A stretch of DNA of 64,000 bases from Enchytraeus crypticus (GCA_905160935.1 CAJHZI010000006.1:77001-141000); one strand, 5' to 3'; shown: positions 48,914-61,170, counted from the stretch's first letter. Numbers and translations are program-made. The notes: generated by a model not told the origin, from the sequence alone.

Positions 48914-49339
48914 CTATTCATTCAGAAACTCATCTATATTTTTATAATCGTGTTTTCCAGAAGCAGTAGTTTTAGATTTTGCAGCAACTGGAGGCGCGAC
49001 GGGCTTTCTCTTAGCCTTTCCGTCCATACACATATAGTTTTCTTGCACGTGTGCGGGCGGGCTGATGTCATTCGGAATGTTAACATAATGAGACTTGGGC
49101 CCTTTGTGGGAACGGATAGACGGTGAGGGAGACTCAACTTGTGCACTGCATGGGTTTCTGATATCATTGCCTCTTATACTATTTTGACAATTAATAGCTT
49201 CTTGATTACAATATAGTTCCTGTTCAAGTTCCTGATTGTTCACATATACAGCTTCTTGATGCCCATTGTCGATCTGTAAATCTGGTCTTAATCCTCCATT
49301 TCGTATTGGCGGCACTCTTGTATTCTCATATAATTCGTT
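48914..49339 (-). CDS. Mucin-like transmembrane phosphotyrosine scaffold, exon 3 (signalling tail)
   Basis: The last exon: residues 165-305 of a 305-residue protein, joined to exons at 54939-54464 and 57753-57738. The acceptor tttctttgatgtttcag ends just above 49339, phase 0; the stop is TAG at 48914. The tail is hydrophilic and holds six tyrosines, all in SH2-type settings: ELYENT (Y168), AVYVNN (Y196), ELYCNQ (Y207), SHYVNI (Y249), ENYMCM (Y266) and HDYKNI (Y296). Five are pYxN, the Grb2 SH2 consensus; Y266 is YxxM, the PI3K p85 consensus. A basic-proline run, KRKPVAPPV, may bind SH3 domains. This density of motifs is what is seen in adaptor tails such as vertebrate LAT. Phosphorylation and partners are inferred. 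Confidence 0.85.
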   Translation of the reverse strand, partial: NELYENTRVPPIRNGGLRPDLQIDNGHQEAVYVNNQELEQELYCNQEAINCQNSIRGNDIRNPCSAQVESPSPSIRSHKGPKSHYVNIPNDISPPAHVQENYMCMDGKAKRKPVAPPVAAKSKTTASGKHDYKNIDEFLNE

Positions 49340-50699
49340 CTGAAACATCAAAGAAAACAATAATGATTATAAAACTGTACAATAAATCAAGAGTTACGGT
49401 TTTTGCTACTGAAATTAAAAATGACATTGTACCTTACCCGGTAAATATATCAACTATCTTATAATCTTCTATAAATTGCGTTTACATTGTATACTAATGT
49501 ACCAATTTGAAACATGCACGTCTACAAAAACGAGCACTTTTAACTAAACCTGGATTTGAACCCGAACTTCTCAATCCTAAGGCGGACGTTCTCGCAATGT
49601 ACCATACGACTCGCAAGAACTCAGTATAGAGAAATTTCTAATATGAAAAAATTGTTATAATTAAAAATTACATATATGACGATGCGATGAAAATTATACT
49701 CGCTATAAATTAATAGTCGACAAATGACAGAACTGCAATTAGAGTTAATTTTTATGAATTAGAAATACGACGAAATAAGGATGAAATTAAAAAGATACTC
49801 GCCAGAAACTTATATTCTACATAAATATGACGAAGCGATGAAATTTAAATATAATACTTTGTAATTTGACTGATTATACTAGCCATATGTTATATACATG
49901 TATTATGCTACCCGTATTCATGTTGCGATCTTATGTCGATTTATATTTCATTTGTTTCGAATCTTCATTATATGTCTCCATTTCTTTGTCGATTGTTATG
50001 CTGGTATTATTAAGGATAGTATTAGTAATAGTACTATTGTTATTGTTATTGATTGCAAGTTACTTCCCCATTCGAAACTACTTTTCCGCACAACTGGAAG
50101 ATGCTTTTATTTATATTCATTTTATAATTCAGTTTATGATATGGTAAACTAAATCAAAATGCTGCTAAACCCGTAATCCTACCTTCTGTTCGTCTTAACC
50201 TTTCAACCAATAGGTTACTAACTCGATATTAATCTCACACCTCAGAGATCAGTGACCAAGATCTTAACCTCTCTAGACAAAAGCTTGAACCTACGAGTTT
50301 CGAAAATGTAGCTATCTGATAGTAAGCTGCATTTTCGAGTCATGATCAGAATTTGTTAAATTGTTTCGCTTTAAAAAATCTGACACATTAATTATTTAAT
50401 TAAACTACACTATGCAATGTCAGTGTTTTACAATTTAATTGGCATAGGCCGAATATTAATCTAGACTTCAAAGTATTTTGTGTTCTTTGGGTCGGAATGC
50501 AAGCATGACTTGTGCATGCACCCGAAACAATGCAGTAATCAAACTACGGCTTAGATTGCTCTTTTAACTGGATTACTATTTGAAAATAGATTACTCTGTT
50601 AATTAGATTGCTGTTTTAGATTGCTGTATTAAATAGATTTGCTCTTTTTACATGGCTGATCAGTTTTCGGACATGACACTTACAGAAATTGTCGTATAT

Positions 50700-50935
50700 T
50701 TTTTACTATTATTATTACTATTATTATTATTACTATTACTCTTACTACTACTATCATTGCTATTATTACTAATACCATTACTATTACTATAACTACTATA
50801 CTATTATTATTACTATTACTAATACTATTACTATAACTATTATTAATATTACTATTATTATATTGTTAATATTATTGCTATTACCAGTACTTTTATTTAT
50901 TATTTATTATTAGTACTACTATTATTATTGTCTAT
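50700..50935. repeat. Imperfect (ATT/ACT)n tract
   Basis: Trinucleotide-like mixture of att, tac and act words. Confidence 0.85.
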
Positions 50936-51000
50936 TCGTATCCCGACCTTAGTTAAAATATGATTCAAGGGAAGATGATGAAGATTATAATTATTATTTG

Positions 51001-52376
51001 CACTGTCACTGCTACTGCCACTGTCACTGCTACTGCCACTGTCACTGCTACTGCCACTGTCACTGCTACTGCCACTGCCACTGCTACTGCCACTGTCACT
51101 GCTACTGCCACTGTCACTGCTACTGCCACTGTCACTGCTACTGCCACTGTCACTGCTACTGCCACTGTCACTGCTACTGCCACTGTCACTGCTACTGCCA
51201 CTGTCACTGCTACTGCCACTGTCACTGCTACTGCCACTGTCACTGCTACTGCCACTGTCACTGCTACTGCCACTGCCACTGCTACTGCCACTGCCACTGC
51301 TACTGCCACTGCCACTGCTACTGCCACTGTCACTGCTACTGCCACTGTCACTGCTACTGCCACTGTCACTGCTACTGCCACTGTCACTGCTACTGCCACT
51401 GTCACTGCTACTGCCACTGTCACTGCTACTGCCACTGTCACTGCTACTGCCTGCCACTGCCACTGCTACTGCCACTGCCACTGCTACTGCCACTGTCACT
51501 GCTACTGCCACTGTCACTGCTACTGCCACTGTCACTGCTACTGCCACTGTCACTGCTACTGCCACTGTCACTGCTACTGCCACTGTCACTGCTACTGCCA
51601 CTGTCACTGCTACTGCCACTGTCACTGCTACTGCCACTGTCACTGCTACTGCCACTGTCACTGCTACTGCCACTGCCACTGCTACTGCCACTGCCACTGC
51701 TACTGCCACTGCCACTGCTACTGCCACTGTCACTGCTACTGCCACTGTCACTGCTACTACTGCCACTGTCCATTGCTACTACTGCTACTGCCACTGTCCA
51801 GCTGCTACTGCTACTGCCACTGCCACTGCTACTGCTACACTGTCACTGCTACTGCCACTGTCACTGCCACTACTGCCACTGTCACTGCTACTGCCACTGT
51901 CACTGCTACTGCCACTGTCACTGCTACTGCCACTGCCATTGCTACTGCCTGCCACTGCCACTGCTACTGCCACTGTCACTGCTACTGCCACTGTCCACTG
52001 CTACTGCCACTGCCACTGCCACTGTCACTGCTACTGCCACTGCCATGCTACTGCTGCCACTGCTACTGCCACTGTGCTACTGCCACTGTCACTGCTACTG
52101 CCACTGTCACTGCTACTGCCACTGTCACTGCTACTGCCACTGTCACTGCTACTGCCACTGTCACTGCTACTGCCACTGTCACTGCTACTGCCACTGTCAC
52201 TGCTACTGCCACCGTCACTGCTACTGCCACTGTCACTGCTACTGCCACTGTCACTGCTACTGCCACTGTCACTGCTACTGCCACTGCCATTGCTACTGCT
52301 ACTGCCACTGCCACTGCTACTGCCACTGCCACTGCTACTGCCACTGCTACTGCCACTGCTACTGCCACTGTCACTG
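51001..52376. repeat. Satellite array, 18-bp unit (intronic)
   Basis: About 75 units of ctgctactgccactgtca with variants in which tgtca becomes tgcca. Variant units are clustered (for example around 51270-51320, 51665-51715 and 52285-52370), suggesting higher-order turnover. The period leaves several frames open over hundreds of codons on both strands (TATATV-, HCHCYC-, SSSDSG- and VAVAVT-type repeats). None has gene structure. Its right part is mirrored at 63844-64000. Confidence 0.97.
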
Positions 52377-53881
52377 CCTCTGGTTCTGTCATTGCATTGC
52401 CATGGCTGTTATTGTTGTTGTCATTGATATTGTTATTATTATTGTTATTTTTCTTCTTCTGCTACTTCTTAATATTGTTATTATTATTACCATTTTTGTA
52501 CCGAGCTGTTATTGTTATTATGTTATTATTTGCAATAAATTTTTCGATAGATTTCTTGATTTGATACTTATAGTGAAATATTTCGTGCAATAAACTCAAC
52601 AAACAATGCTTTCAATGCTCTGAATATTTCAATAAAATTTTCTGTAATTTAATTTTCCTCATTGCAGAATGTTTCTAAGCTAAAACAACAGGAAGTATTT
52701 GGCTCTTTACTCTATTTAAGCATGTACGCAATATAATGATCACAGTTCTAATATTCTACATAAGCTATAAACATTATACAATATATCAACTAATTTAAGG
52801 GCTCGTTAAGTGGACATTACCAATTTAATTGCTTGAAAAAATAAGAACTTGGGCATTTCGGTATAAGAAACTACCAACGTCTAAAATCTTGAATTACACC
52901 TGGAATTTTGTTGTACTAAAATTTTCTGCTTTAAATATTCATTTTTATATTTTTCAATATTCAAATTGGGCATATCCTATTTAAACGATATATTTAGTGC
53001 AAAGCTAGCATGGCTATCATGATTTTGTCAAATGTATTAAATGCTTTCTCCAAAGATTTACACAACGGATATTTTGTGTTGCAAACTTTGCTTAGGTTTG
53101 ACAATAGGCTACCTTATTGCGCAATCAAACATTTAAGAGCAATGGTCGTTACGAATTAAAATTAAAATTACGGAACTAATGTTCGTATTTAGCCATATAG
53201 TTACAATAAAATATTCGGATTTATAACACTATATCATTACGATATCTTAAGAGCACTTAACTTTACCAGATGCCGCAATCCATGTGCCATTATGTTGTCA
53301 TGGATAAATATTTAACTTCAACATATAAAGAAATCACTATCTTTTTTTAGAAAAAATTAATAACTGCAGTAATTTATTGAGGATATTATGATTATTATTA
53401 CAAATAAATTTATTGGGCCTACTATTGTTCATGAATCTATTTTTCATTATGTTATACATTGTATTTTTATACTGAAGAATAAGAAAATTATAAATTAACT
53501 ATTCTTCTGTTCAAGATAAAAACTTACCAGAGTGTGTAATGCAATACATTTATTGAAGATAATTGGACAAGGCTCAGTTTTTCGGAACAAATTACAAGAA
53601 AACTCTGCTTTTTATACGTCATTTTTATTTTATTTTATATTTTATTTGTAGTATTTTATTATTTATAACATTACATTATTTTATACCATCTTCTTTTACT
53701 ATGATTTATTTTATTTTTATTATTTATTTTTCTGATGCGCTATGATAAGCTCGGAAGCACGTTTACTGATGAGAGCAGTGGCAACCCGTACTAGCAATAA
53801 TAATATTCCTTGAACAATTATTTGTAATTACGATCAGTTGTATGAGTCATTTACTTGGATATACTTTGTGGGAGCTTTAAT

Positions 53882-54003
53882 TCTTGACTATCTTGGTAGA
53901 TTTACCTTGACTATTACTTGACTATCTTGGTAGGTTTACCTTGACTATTACTTGACTATCTTGGTAGGTTTACCTTGACTATTACTTGACTATATTGGTA
54001 GGT
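53882..54003. repeat. Short tandem repeat, about 34-bp unit
   Basis: Three to four copies with core cttgactatcttggtaggtt, mirrored at about 62217-62338. Confidence 0.85.
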
Positions 54004-54463
54004 GGATCACACGATTGGTGATCAAATATAGATGTTTTGCTTTGGACTTTGGGTGAAACTACATTGAAACTACTACTTATCGGCTTTCTTATCTGCTCGT
54101 GTGACAGTGTGAAGTATTTTTCAAATAACCACTCATCTTCAATAAGGCTTACATGTACCTTGATCGAAGATAGAATCATGCCGTAGAAACTGTATACCGT
54201 ACATATTAAACATAGATACAAGACTGCATACAGCTATCTATTCTATCATAATTATGATATTTAATATTGACCACTTTACCCTTAAAGACAGCTGGAGAAA
54301 CGGGCGTTAAACGATTATTATCATTGTTATTAGTGAGCTAACTTACACTATTACTGATAGGAATATTCAAGTTTCCTTGTTCGTAAAACTGGATTACATA
54401 TTTAAACAACCAAATAATCATAAACAAAATGATAAATTTAGAGATGGAGATTTAAATGCTCAC

Positions 54464-54939
54464 AGGTGGAGGTGTAGTCGTCTCTTGGATTTCTCTTCTT
54501 GCGGGGCTGACGCTCGGAAGAACAGCAGGTGCTGGAAGAACGGAATTCTCCACTTCCGACTTCGTGGTGAAGTCTCTGATAGAAAGCTCTTCCCTGCGCG
54601 GAAGCTGAATCGTTTGCTTAGCGTCAGAACTGGAGTCGCTGGAGAAACAGTGTGTCCTTTTCCTCCTACAGCGTAGTATCCAGAGCACCGCCAGGATTAG
54701 AATCACGATTCCCAAAACAATGCCAATCACGATGCCAGCTACGCAACCTCCTCTGCAAGAGCTTCCATTCTGAGGTGTGCCGGTGGTAGTCTCTGCTTCA
54801 GTTGTGGTTGCCTGCTCAGTTGTGGTTGTTCTTGTTGAGTACGTAGTAGTTTGGGCTTTAGTGGTTGTGTCAGGTGTAGTGGTGACGTCAATGGGTGTGT
54901 CAGTAGCCTGCGCCTGCAGCGTAACAACAGCAACAACAA
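54464..54939 (-). CDS. Mucin-like transmembrane phosphotyrosine scaffold, exon 2 (stalk, membrane helix)
   Basis: Residues 6-164. The acceptor ttgtctcatag ends just above 54939; its first two bases TT complete Leu6 with the C of exon 1. The donor is CCACCT|gtgagc, phase 0. In order: the end of the signal peptide (to about residue 17, cleavage AQA/TD), then a Thr-rich stalk at 18-62 (about half Thr, e.g. VTTTPDTTTKAQTTT), a likely O-glycosylated mucin-like ectodomain. C67 and C71 flank RGG just outside the membrane. The helix spans 72-94 with a glycine zipper GIVIGIVLG (G74, G78, G82). A basic stop-transfer RCRRKR follows, then a Ser/Pro-rich cytoplasmic stretch. The frame also runs through the donor to a stop at 54452, so intron retention would give a short tail ending VSI. 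Confidence 0.88.
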
Positions 54940-55049
54940 CTATGAGACAATTTACGTAATTCTTTTATTTTGCTATCACGGCAGTCTCCAAAGTCTTCTG
55001 CTAAATGACAAGCCCAAGATATTTATTCCTAGTCACATGCTGATTTCAC

Positions 55050-55262
55050 TCTCCGTTAAGAGCAATCCATCGATTTAACGAGTTAATCCCTTCACAAATG
55101 ACTATGCCCTAACTATACCTTAATGTAAACTATAGCTTGGGAATAAAATTGCGTTTCAGGTGGTTTCTCGTTGCCATGCTAAGTTCTTGCTCAGTCGACT
55201 ATTAACACGTGTGCAGTTTACGGTTGCTCTAATCAGCAGTGTCCTGGAATCAAAACGGGGAT
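55050..55262. repeat. Dispersed repeat D, copy in left arm
   Basis: Blocks gagttaatcccttcac, ctatagcttgggaataaa and tgtgcagtttacggttgc match repeat D. It lies in intron 1 of the scaffold gene and is mirrored at about 60958-61170. Confidence 0.65.
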
Positions 55263-55499
55263 ATAAATCAATCATGGCATTATTAAATATTTAATCTGTG
55301 ATACGATAGGCAGAGGAGGCAATGGAAAGGACCTTCATTCTGGATTATTGCCAATATCTAATACTGCATTTAAACTTTATATCCATAACCTTCATTCATC
55401 ATCTTCAGATGAACTCAAAGACAGCCTGAAAGTCACCTGTATTTATAAATGTATATGCCTATAATCCTATATATGTATAAAAACAGTAGATATATGTGA

Positions 55500-55574
55500 G
55501 TATATATACATGTACATGTATATATATATATACATATATATATTATATATAGCTATAGAGTTATTTGTATATAC

Positions 55575-55610
<36 letters not shown>

Positions 55611-55870
55611 ATATATACAAATAACTCTATAGCCCTATTCAATATATATATATAATATATATATATTTATATAATATACCTATAATCTTAATATATAGGG
55701 CTATAGAGTTATTTTGATATACATTATATATATATATATATATATATATCTAATATATATATATATATCAAATAACTCTATAGCCCTATATTATATATAT
55801 AGAGATATATATATAATATATAGATATATATATAAATATTACAAATACTAACTCTATAGCCCACGGTGTA
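55500..55870. repeat. Cluster of small hairpins on TA tracts
   Basis: Repeated pairs of gctatagagttatttgtata and its complement tacaaataactctatagccc enclose TA runs: one pair at about 55551-55638 and another at about 55698-55790. The mirrored cluster lies at about 60330-60720 but is not base-for-base equal. Confidence 0.85.
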
Positions 55871-56437
55871 TATATACCTATACATAAATTCAATGATTGA
55901 CGCCTATTTTTCACTGTAATAGTGTCCCTGGTTTAATTACATATTTTGCGGATTTATACAATGTTGACATTATGCTTGTGCGTCATTTGTCATGTAGTCA
56001 CGAGCATCACTAAACGTTCTACGATGATGTACGGAGTCTATAAACCGGCCTGAAAAAAAATTTCAATGTAAAACTGGTAGCTACCTTGAATTTTCTTAAA
56101 TAAAAAAATTGCAACTAAAATATACTGCACTATAAATGTAAAATGTAACTAAAATGGGAATTATAAATGTAAACCCTCATCGTGACTTGATCAAGTCTGC
56201 GTCGAGATTTCTCCTTTCTCATGTAAGAATAGTTTTATTAGGTTTCATTAATAAGTCATGATTATAAGAATATATAATAATTGGTATCAGAGTACCCACC
56301 CAGCGTCATGTGACAGAAGGCGTAGATTGAGTGAGACTTATGGCCTGAAAAAAGTCTTTCTCTTCGAAGTGACTCAAAATAACTGAAAACTGGTTAAAAA
56401 TTAGTCTAAGACGAAATTATTATGATTGAACCAGTCC

Positions 56438-56521
56438 AGCCATTTTGGACCAGTCCAGCCATTACAATTTTGATGTCATTAAAGTTTACTGCTCATGCAT
56501 GTTACAGACTATATATATATA

Positions 56522-56568
<47 letters not shown>

Positions 56569-56691
56569 TATTATATATCTATATTATATAATATATATAT
56601 AGTTATATATATAGTATATATATATATAGTATATATATATATAGTATATATATATATATATCAAAATTGTAATGGCTGGACTGGTCCAAAA
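56438..56691. repeat. Hairpin with TA loop inside the left arm
   Basis: The roughly 30-base stretch with ttggaccagtccagccatta (56444-56474) recurs as its complement taatggctggactggtccaa (about 56660-56691), enclosing about 150 bases of TA-rich DNA. An extra direct partial copy of the arm precedes it at 56428-56445. Confidence 0.85.
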
Positions 56692-57737
56692 ATTGTATAA
56701 CATTAATATGCATGACAATTATTGAATGTTAACATATACGAGCTTAGTAAACACTTAGTTAAGCGTCGTACACGGGAAATCCCGTATAATTATGTTAATA
56801 CATGCATAATTTGACACAAGCATACTCATTGATAATCAAATATTCAACCGCATTGCTGTATCGTAAGCCAATCAAGTCGTGACCTTTAGTTTCTCAGTGC
56901 TGCATACATTTACAAGGACCGACGTCTCGTCGTGCGTCCGAGAGCTTAGTAATCAGACGTTCTGAAAGTGTGGGGGTTGAATTACTCAGTCTTTGTATTC
57001 CCAGTAACATCAATACAAAAATTTTTCAAAACCCTTGAATTCTGGGACGTTACCTTTCCGAAGCATATATCATTTTTGGTTTTATTCTGTTGAATATGCA
57101 AACGTTTATTCATCTATTTCGGCTCAAGCTATTTTTTCAATATCATATTTTTTTATATTAGTATGCCACCCGAGTTAACTAAGCTCAAAGGAACCTGATG
57201 ACGATGCTTGGTTTGTAAATTGTAACTATTACAGAGAGTGCAGATTTGAGAAATATTCTTATTAAACAATTTCATTCAAATAATCAATGAAAGTTAAATC
57301 ATAGTATGTTGATCAAATTTATTATCTTAATTTTCTGTTTCGCTTTTTGCTAATATATTCCCACTCTATGATTAAGTATTTATCTTCGTTCATTGAACCC
57401 GAGTTCATTCCACTCGACTGTAGACTCGATCAACCGTTGACTGTACGCTATTCTTAGTCACGACTTAGACCTGGCCAGGCAATAGGAAAAGGTCTTAAAG
57501 ACATACTTCACTCAAACTAAATGGAAAGTAAAGTTTTGTAAAGATAACCTTCAACGTGTTTGATGGAGTGCATTCGAATAGCGTGGAAGTATGCCAGCAA
57601 GAAAAATACATAGTTTTAGTAAATTCTTAGAAATCTCAAATATGTATTAATGACTTACTAACATTTATTTGCGATACTTTATATTATGAAAACTTTGGTC
57701 TCCTATGTTAACTTATTTAATTTTTAAATTGACTTAC

Positions 57738-57753
57738 GTTTTGAGACCGCCAT
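57738..57753 (-). CDS. Mucin-like transmembrane phosphotyrosine scaffold, exon 1 (start codon)
   Basis: A 16-base coding part: ATG GCG GTC TCA AAA C, then donor gtaagtc. The start context gccATGG is an ideal Kozak site. The phase-1 end joins exon 2 to give MAVSKLVVAVVTLQAQA, a textbook signal peptide with a Lys-containing n-region, a Leu/Val core and an AQA cleavage site. That fit of Kozak context, donor, phase and signal peptide is strong evidence, though the exon is tiny. The three exons total 918 bases: 305 codons plus stop. The start lies about 340 bases from the axis of the inverted repeat, so its promoter must overlap the palindrome centre. Confidence 0.8.
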
Positions 57754-57775
57754 GGCAGAAACATGTAACTAGAAC

Positions 57776-57812
57776 AATTTCAAGTGCTACTTGAAATGTA
57801 GCACTTGAAATT
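57776..57812. promoter_or_regulatory. Hairpin just upstream of the scaffold start codon
   Basis: Perfect 15-bp stem (aatttcaagtgctac and complement) with a 7-base loop ttgaaat, ending 22 bases before the ATG on the minus strand. If transcribed, it would sit in the 5' UTR. Mirrored at 58376-58412. Confidence 0.7.
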
Positions 57813-58025
57813 TTACTCTTTCATTAGATGAATGCAACTTCTTGTCGATGGCACACTTTTATAAGCACCTATAGACCGATCTATGTGAGGTTGTGGAAAA
57901 ATATTTGTTTTAGGGATTATCAGCAAAAATTGCACTACTTTGCTTAAAAGTCAAGTATTCCTATGATGTGTTGAACATAAATAATCCTGCATTATGTAAT
58001 CTTATATCTGGCCCTAGTTGTTTTA

Positions 58026-58162
<137 letters not shown>

Positions 58163-58434
58163 TAAAACAACTAGGGCCAGATATAAGATTACATAATGCA
58201 GGATTATTTATGTTCAACACATCATAGGAATACTTGACTTTTAAGCAAAGTAGTGCAATTTTTGCTGATAATCCCTAAAACAAATATTTTTCCACAACCT
58301 CACATAGATCGGTCTATAGGTGCTTATAAAAGTGTGCCATCGACAAGAAGTTGCATTCATCTAATGAAAGAGTAAAATTTCAAGTGCTACATTTCAAGTA
58401 GCACTTGAAATTGTTCTAGTTACATGTTTCTGCC

Positions 58435-58450
58435 ATGGCGGTCTCAAAAC
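58435..58450 (+). CDS. Scaffold gene, second copy, exon 1
   Basis: Identical to the left-arm exon 1: gccATGGCG start and donor gtaagt from 58451. It points away from the first copy, so the two start codons face outward and are 681 bases apart. Confidence 0.7.
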
Positions 58451-59540
58451 GTAAGTCAATTTAAAAATTAAATAAGTTAACATAGGAGACCAAAGTTTTC
58501 ATAATATAAAGTATCGCAAATAAATGTTAGTAAGTCATTAATACATATTTGAGATTTCTAAGAATTTACTAAAACTATGTATTTTTCTTGCTGGCATACT
58601 TCCACGCTATTCGAATGCACTCCATCAAACACGTTGAAGGTTATCTTTACAAAACTTTACTTTCCATTTAGTTTGAGTGAAGTATGTCTTTAAGACCTTT
58701 TCCTATTGCCTGGCCAGGTCTAAGTCGTGACTAAGAATAGCGTACAGTCAACGGTTGATCGAGTCTACAGTCGAGTGGAATGAACTCGGGTTCAATGAAC
58801 GAAGATAAATACTTAATCATAGAGTGGGAATATATTAGCAAAAAGCGAAACAGAAAATTAAGATAATAAATTTGATCAACATGCTATGATTTAACTTTCA
58901 TTGATTATTTGAATGAAATTGTTTAATAAGAATATTTCTCAAATCTGCACTCTCTGTAATAGTTTACAATTTACTAAACAATCATCGTCATCAGCTTCCT
59001 TTGAGCCTTAGTTAACTAGGGTGGCAATACTAATTATTAAACAATATTATATTGAAAAAATAGCTTGAGCCGAATATTATGAATAAACGTTTTGCATATT
59101 CAACAAGAATCAAACCAAAAATGATATATGCTTCCGGAAAGAGTAACGTCCAGCAATTCAAGTGTTTTTTGAAACTATTTTTGTGCATTTGATGTTACTT
59201 GGAATTACCAAGACTGATGTAATTCAACCCACACTTTCAGAACGTCTGCTTACTAATCTCTCATGACGCACGACGAGACTGTCGAGTCCTTTGTAAATTT
59301 ATTCAGCACTGAAGAACTACAGTCACGCTTGCTTGGCTTACGATACAGCAATGCGGTTGAATATTTGATTATCAATGAGTATGCTTGTGTCAAATTATGC
59401 ATGTATTAACATAATTATACGGGATTTCCCGTGTACGACGCTTAACTAAGTGTTTACTAAGCTCGTATATGTTAACATTCAATAATTGTCATGCATATTA
59501 ATGTTATACAATTTTTGGACCAGTCCAGCCATTACAATTT

Positions 59541-59690
59541 TGATATATATATATATATACTATATATATATATACTATATATATATATACTATATATATA
59601 TACTATATATATATATATATATATATATATCTAGTAAATATATATATATATATATATATATCTATATATATATATATATATATATATAGT
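59541..59690. repeat. (TA)n hairpin loop in the right arm
   Basis: Mirror of 56509-56660, with a different number and pattern of TA interruptions. Confidence 0.9.
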
Positions 59691-60329
59691 CTGTAACATG
59701 CATGAGCAGTAAACTTTAATGACATCAAAATTGTAATGGCTGGACTGGTCCAAAATGGCTGGACTGGTTCAATCATAATAATTTCGTCTTAGACTAATTT
59801 TTAACCAGTTTTCAGTTATTTTGAGTCACTTCGAAGAGAAAGACTTTTTTCAGGCCATAAGTCTCACTCAATCTACGCCTTCTGTCACATGACGCTGCAC
59901 ATTCTTATACAATATATTATTATTATTCTTATATCTATGACTTATTAATGAAACCTAATAAACTATTCTTATACATGAGAAATGAGAAATCTAGACGCAG
60001 ACATTTTGATCAAGTCACGATGAGTGGTTTACATTTTATAATTCACATTTTAGTTTACATTTTACATTTTATAGTGCAGTATATTTTAGTTGCAATTTTT
60101 TATTTAAGAAAATCAAGATAGCTACAGTTTTACATTGATTTTTTCAGTGCCGGTTTAATAGACTCCGTACATCATGTAGAACGTTTAGTGAATGCTCGTG
60201 ATCCTACACTGACAAATGACGCACAAGCATAATGTTCAACATTGTATAAATCCGCCAAAATATGCTAATTAAACCAGGAACAATATTACAAGTGAAAATA
60301 GGCGTAAACTCATTGAATTTATGTATATG

Positions 60330-60361
60330 TATATATACACACGTAGGGCTATAGAGTTATT

Positions 60362-60418
<57 letters not shown>

Positions 60419-60609
60419 CTATAGAGTTATTTGTATATATATATCTATATATATATCTATATATATGATTTTATTTTAAATAGATATATCTGTATATACA
60501 AATAACTCGTATAGCCCTATATATAATAGATATATGTATATATATCTATACATATAATATATAATATCTATATTTATATATATAGGGCTATAGAGTTATT
60601 TGTATATAT

Positions 60610-60645
<36 letters not shown>

Positions 60646-60720
60646 GTATATACAAATAACTCTATAGCTATATATAATATATATATGTATATATATATAT
60701 ACATGTACATGTATATATAC
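60330..60720. repeat. Cluster of small hairpins on TA tracts, right arm
   Basis: Counterpart of 55500-55870, with one more gggctatagagttatttgta unit and longer TA runs. Length differences here account for part of the 32-base offset between the arms. Confidence 0.85.
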
Positions 60721-60957
60721 TCACATATATCTACTGTTTTTATACATATATAGGATTATAGGCATATACATTTATAAATACAGGTGACTTTCAGGCTGTC
60801 TTTGAGTTCATCTGAAGATGATGAATGAAGGTTATGGATATAAAGTTTAAATGCAGTATTAGATATTGGCAATAATCCAGAATGAAGGTCCTTTCCATTG
60901 CCTCCTCTGCCTATCGTATCACAGATTAAATATTTAATAATGCCATGATTGATTTAT

Positions 60958-61170
60958 ATCCCCGTTTTGATTCCAGGACACTGCTGATTAGAGCAACCGT
61001 AAACTGCACACGTGTTAATAGTCGACTGAGCAAGAACTTAGCATGGCAACGAGAAACCACCTGAAACGCAATTTTATTCCCAAGCTATAGTTTACATTAA
61101 GGTATAGTTAGGGCATAGTCATTTGTGAAGGGATTAACTCGTTAAATCGATGGATTGCTCTTAACGGAGA
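60958..61170. repeat. Dispersed repeat D, copy in right arm
   Basis: Reverse complement of the copy at 55050-55262; identical by eye. Confidence 0.65.

Larger units (their letters stand above)
49340..54463 (-). other. Intron 2 of the scaffold gene
   Basis: 5.1 kb between donor CCACCT|gtgagc (54464/54463) and acceptor at 49340. It contains a tRNA-like SINE piece at about 49530-49610 (minus), a trinucleotide-rich tract (50700-50935) and the large 18-bp satellite. It also contains the outer edge of the inverted repeat, so the repeat boundary falls inside this intron. Confidence 0.75.

Noticed and set aside
49530-49612. Possible minus-strand tRNA gene (gggttcaaatcc box)
   Set aside because: A and B boxes are present but the cloverleaf arms do not pair well; treated as SINE-like.
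50900-52593. Very long open frames (up to 534 codons) of TATATV, HCHCYC, SSSDSG and VAVAVT repeats on both strands
   Set aside because: The 18-bp satellite has no stop codon in several frames. There is no unique sequence, start context or splice logic; it lies in an intron.
54739-54939. Leu-rich frame MLLLLLRCRRR... and its mirror at 61281
   Set aside because: It is the +1 frame of scaffold exon 2. The phase set by exon 1 and by the membrane helix selects the other frame.
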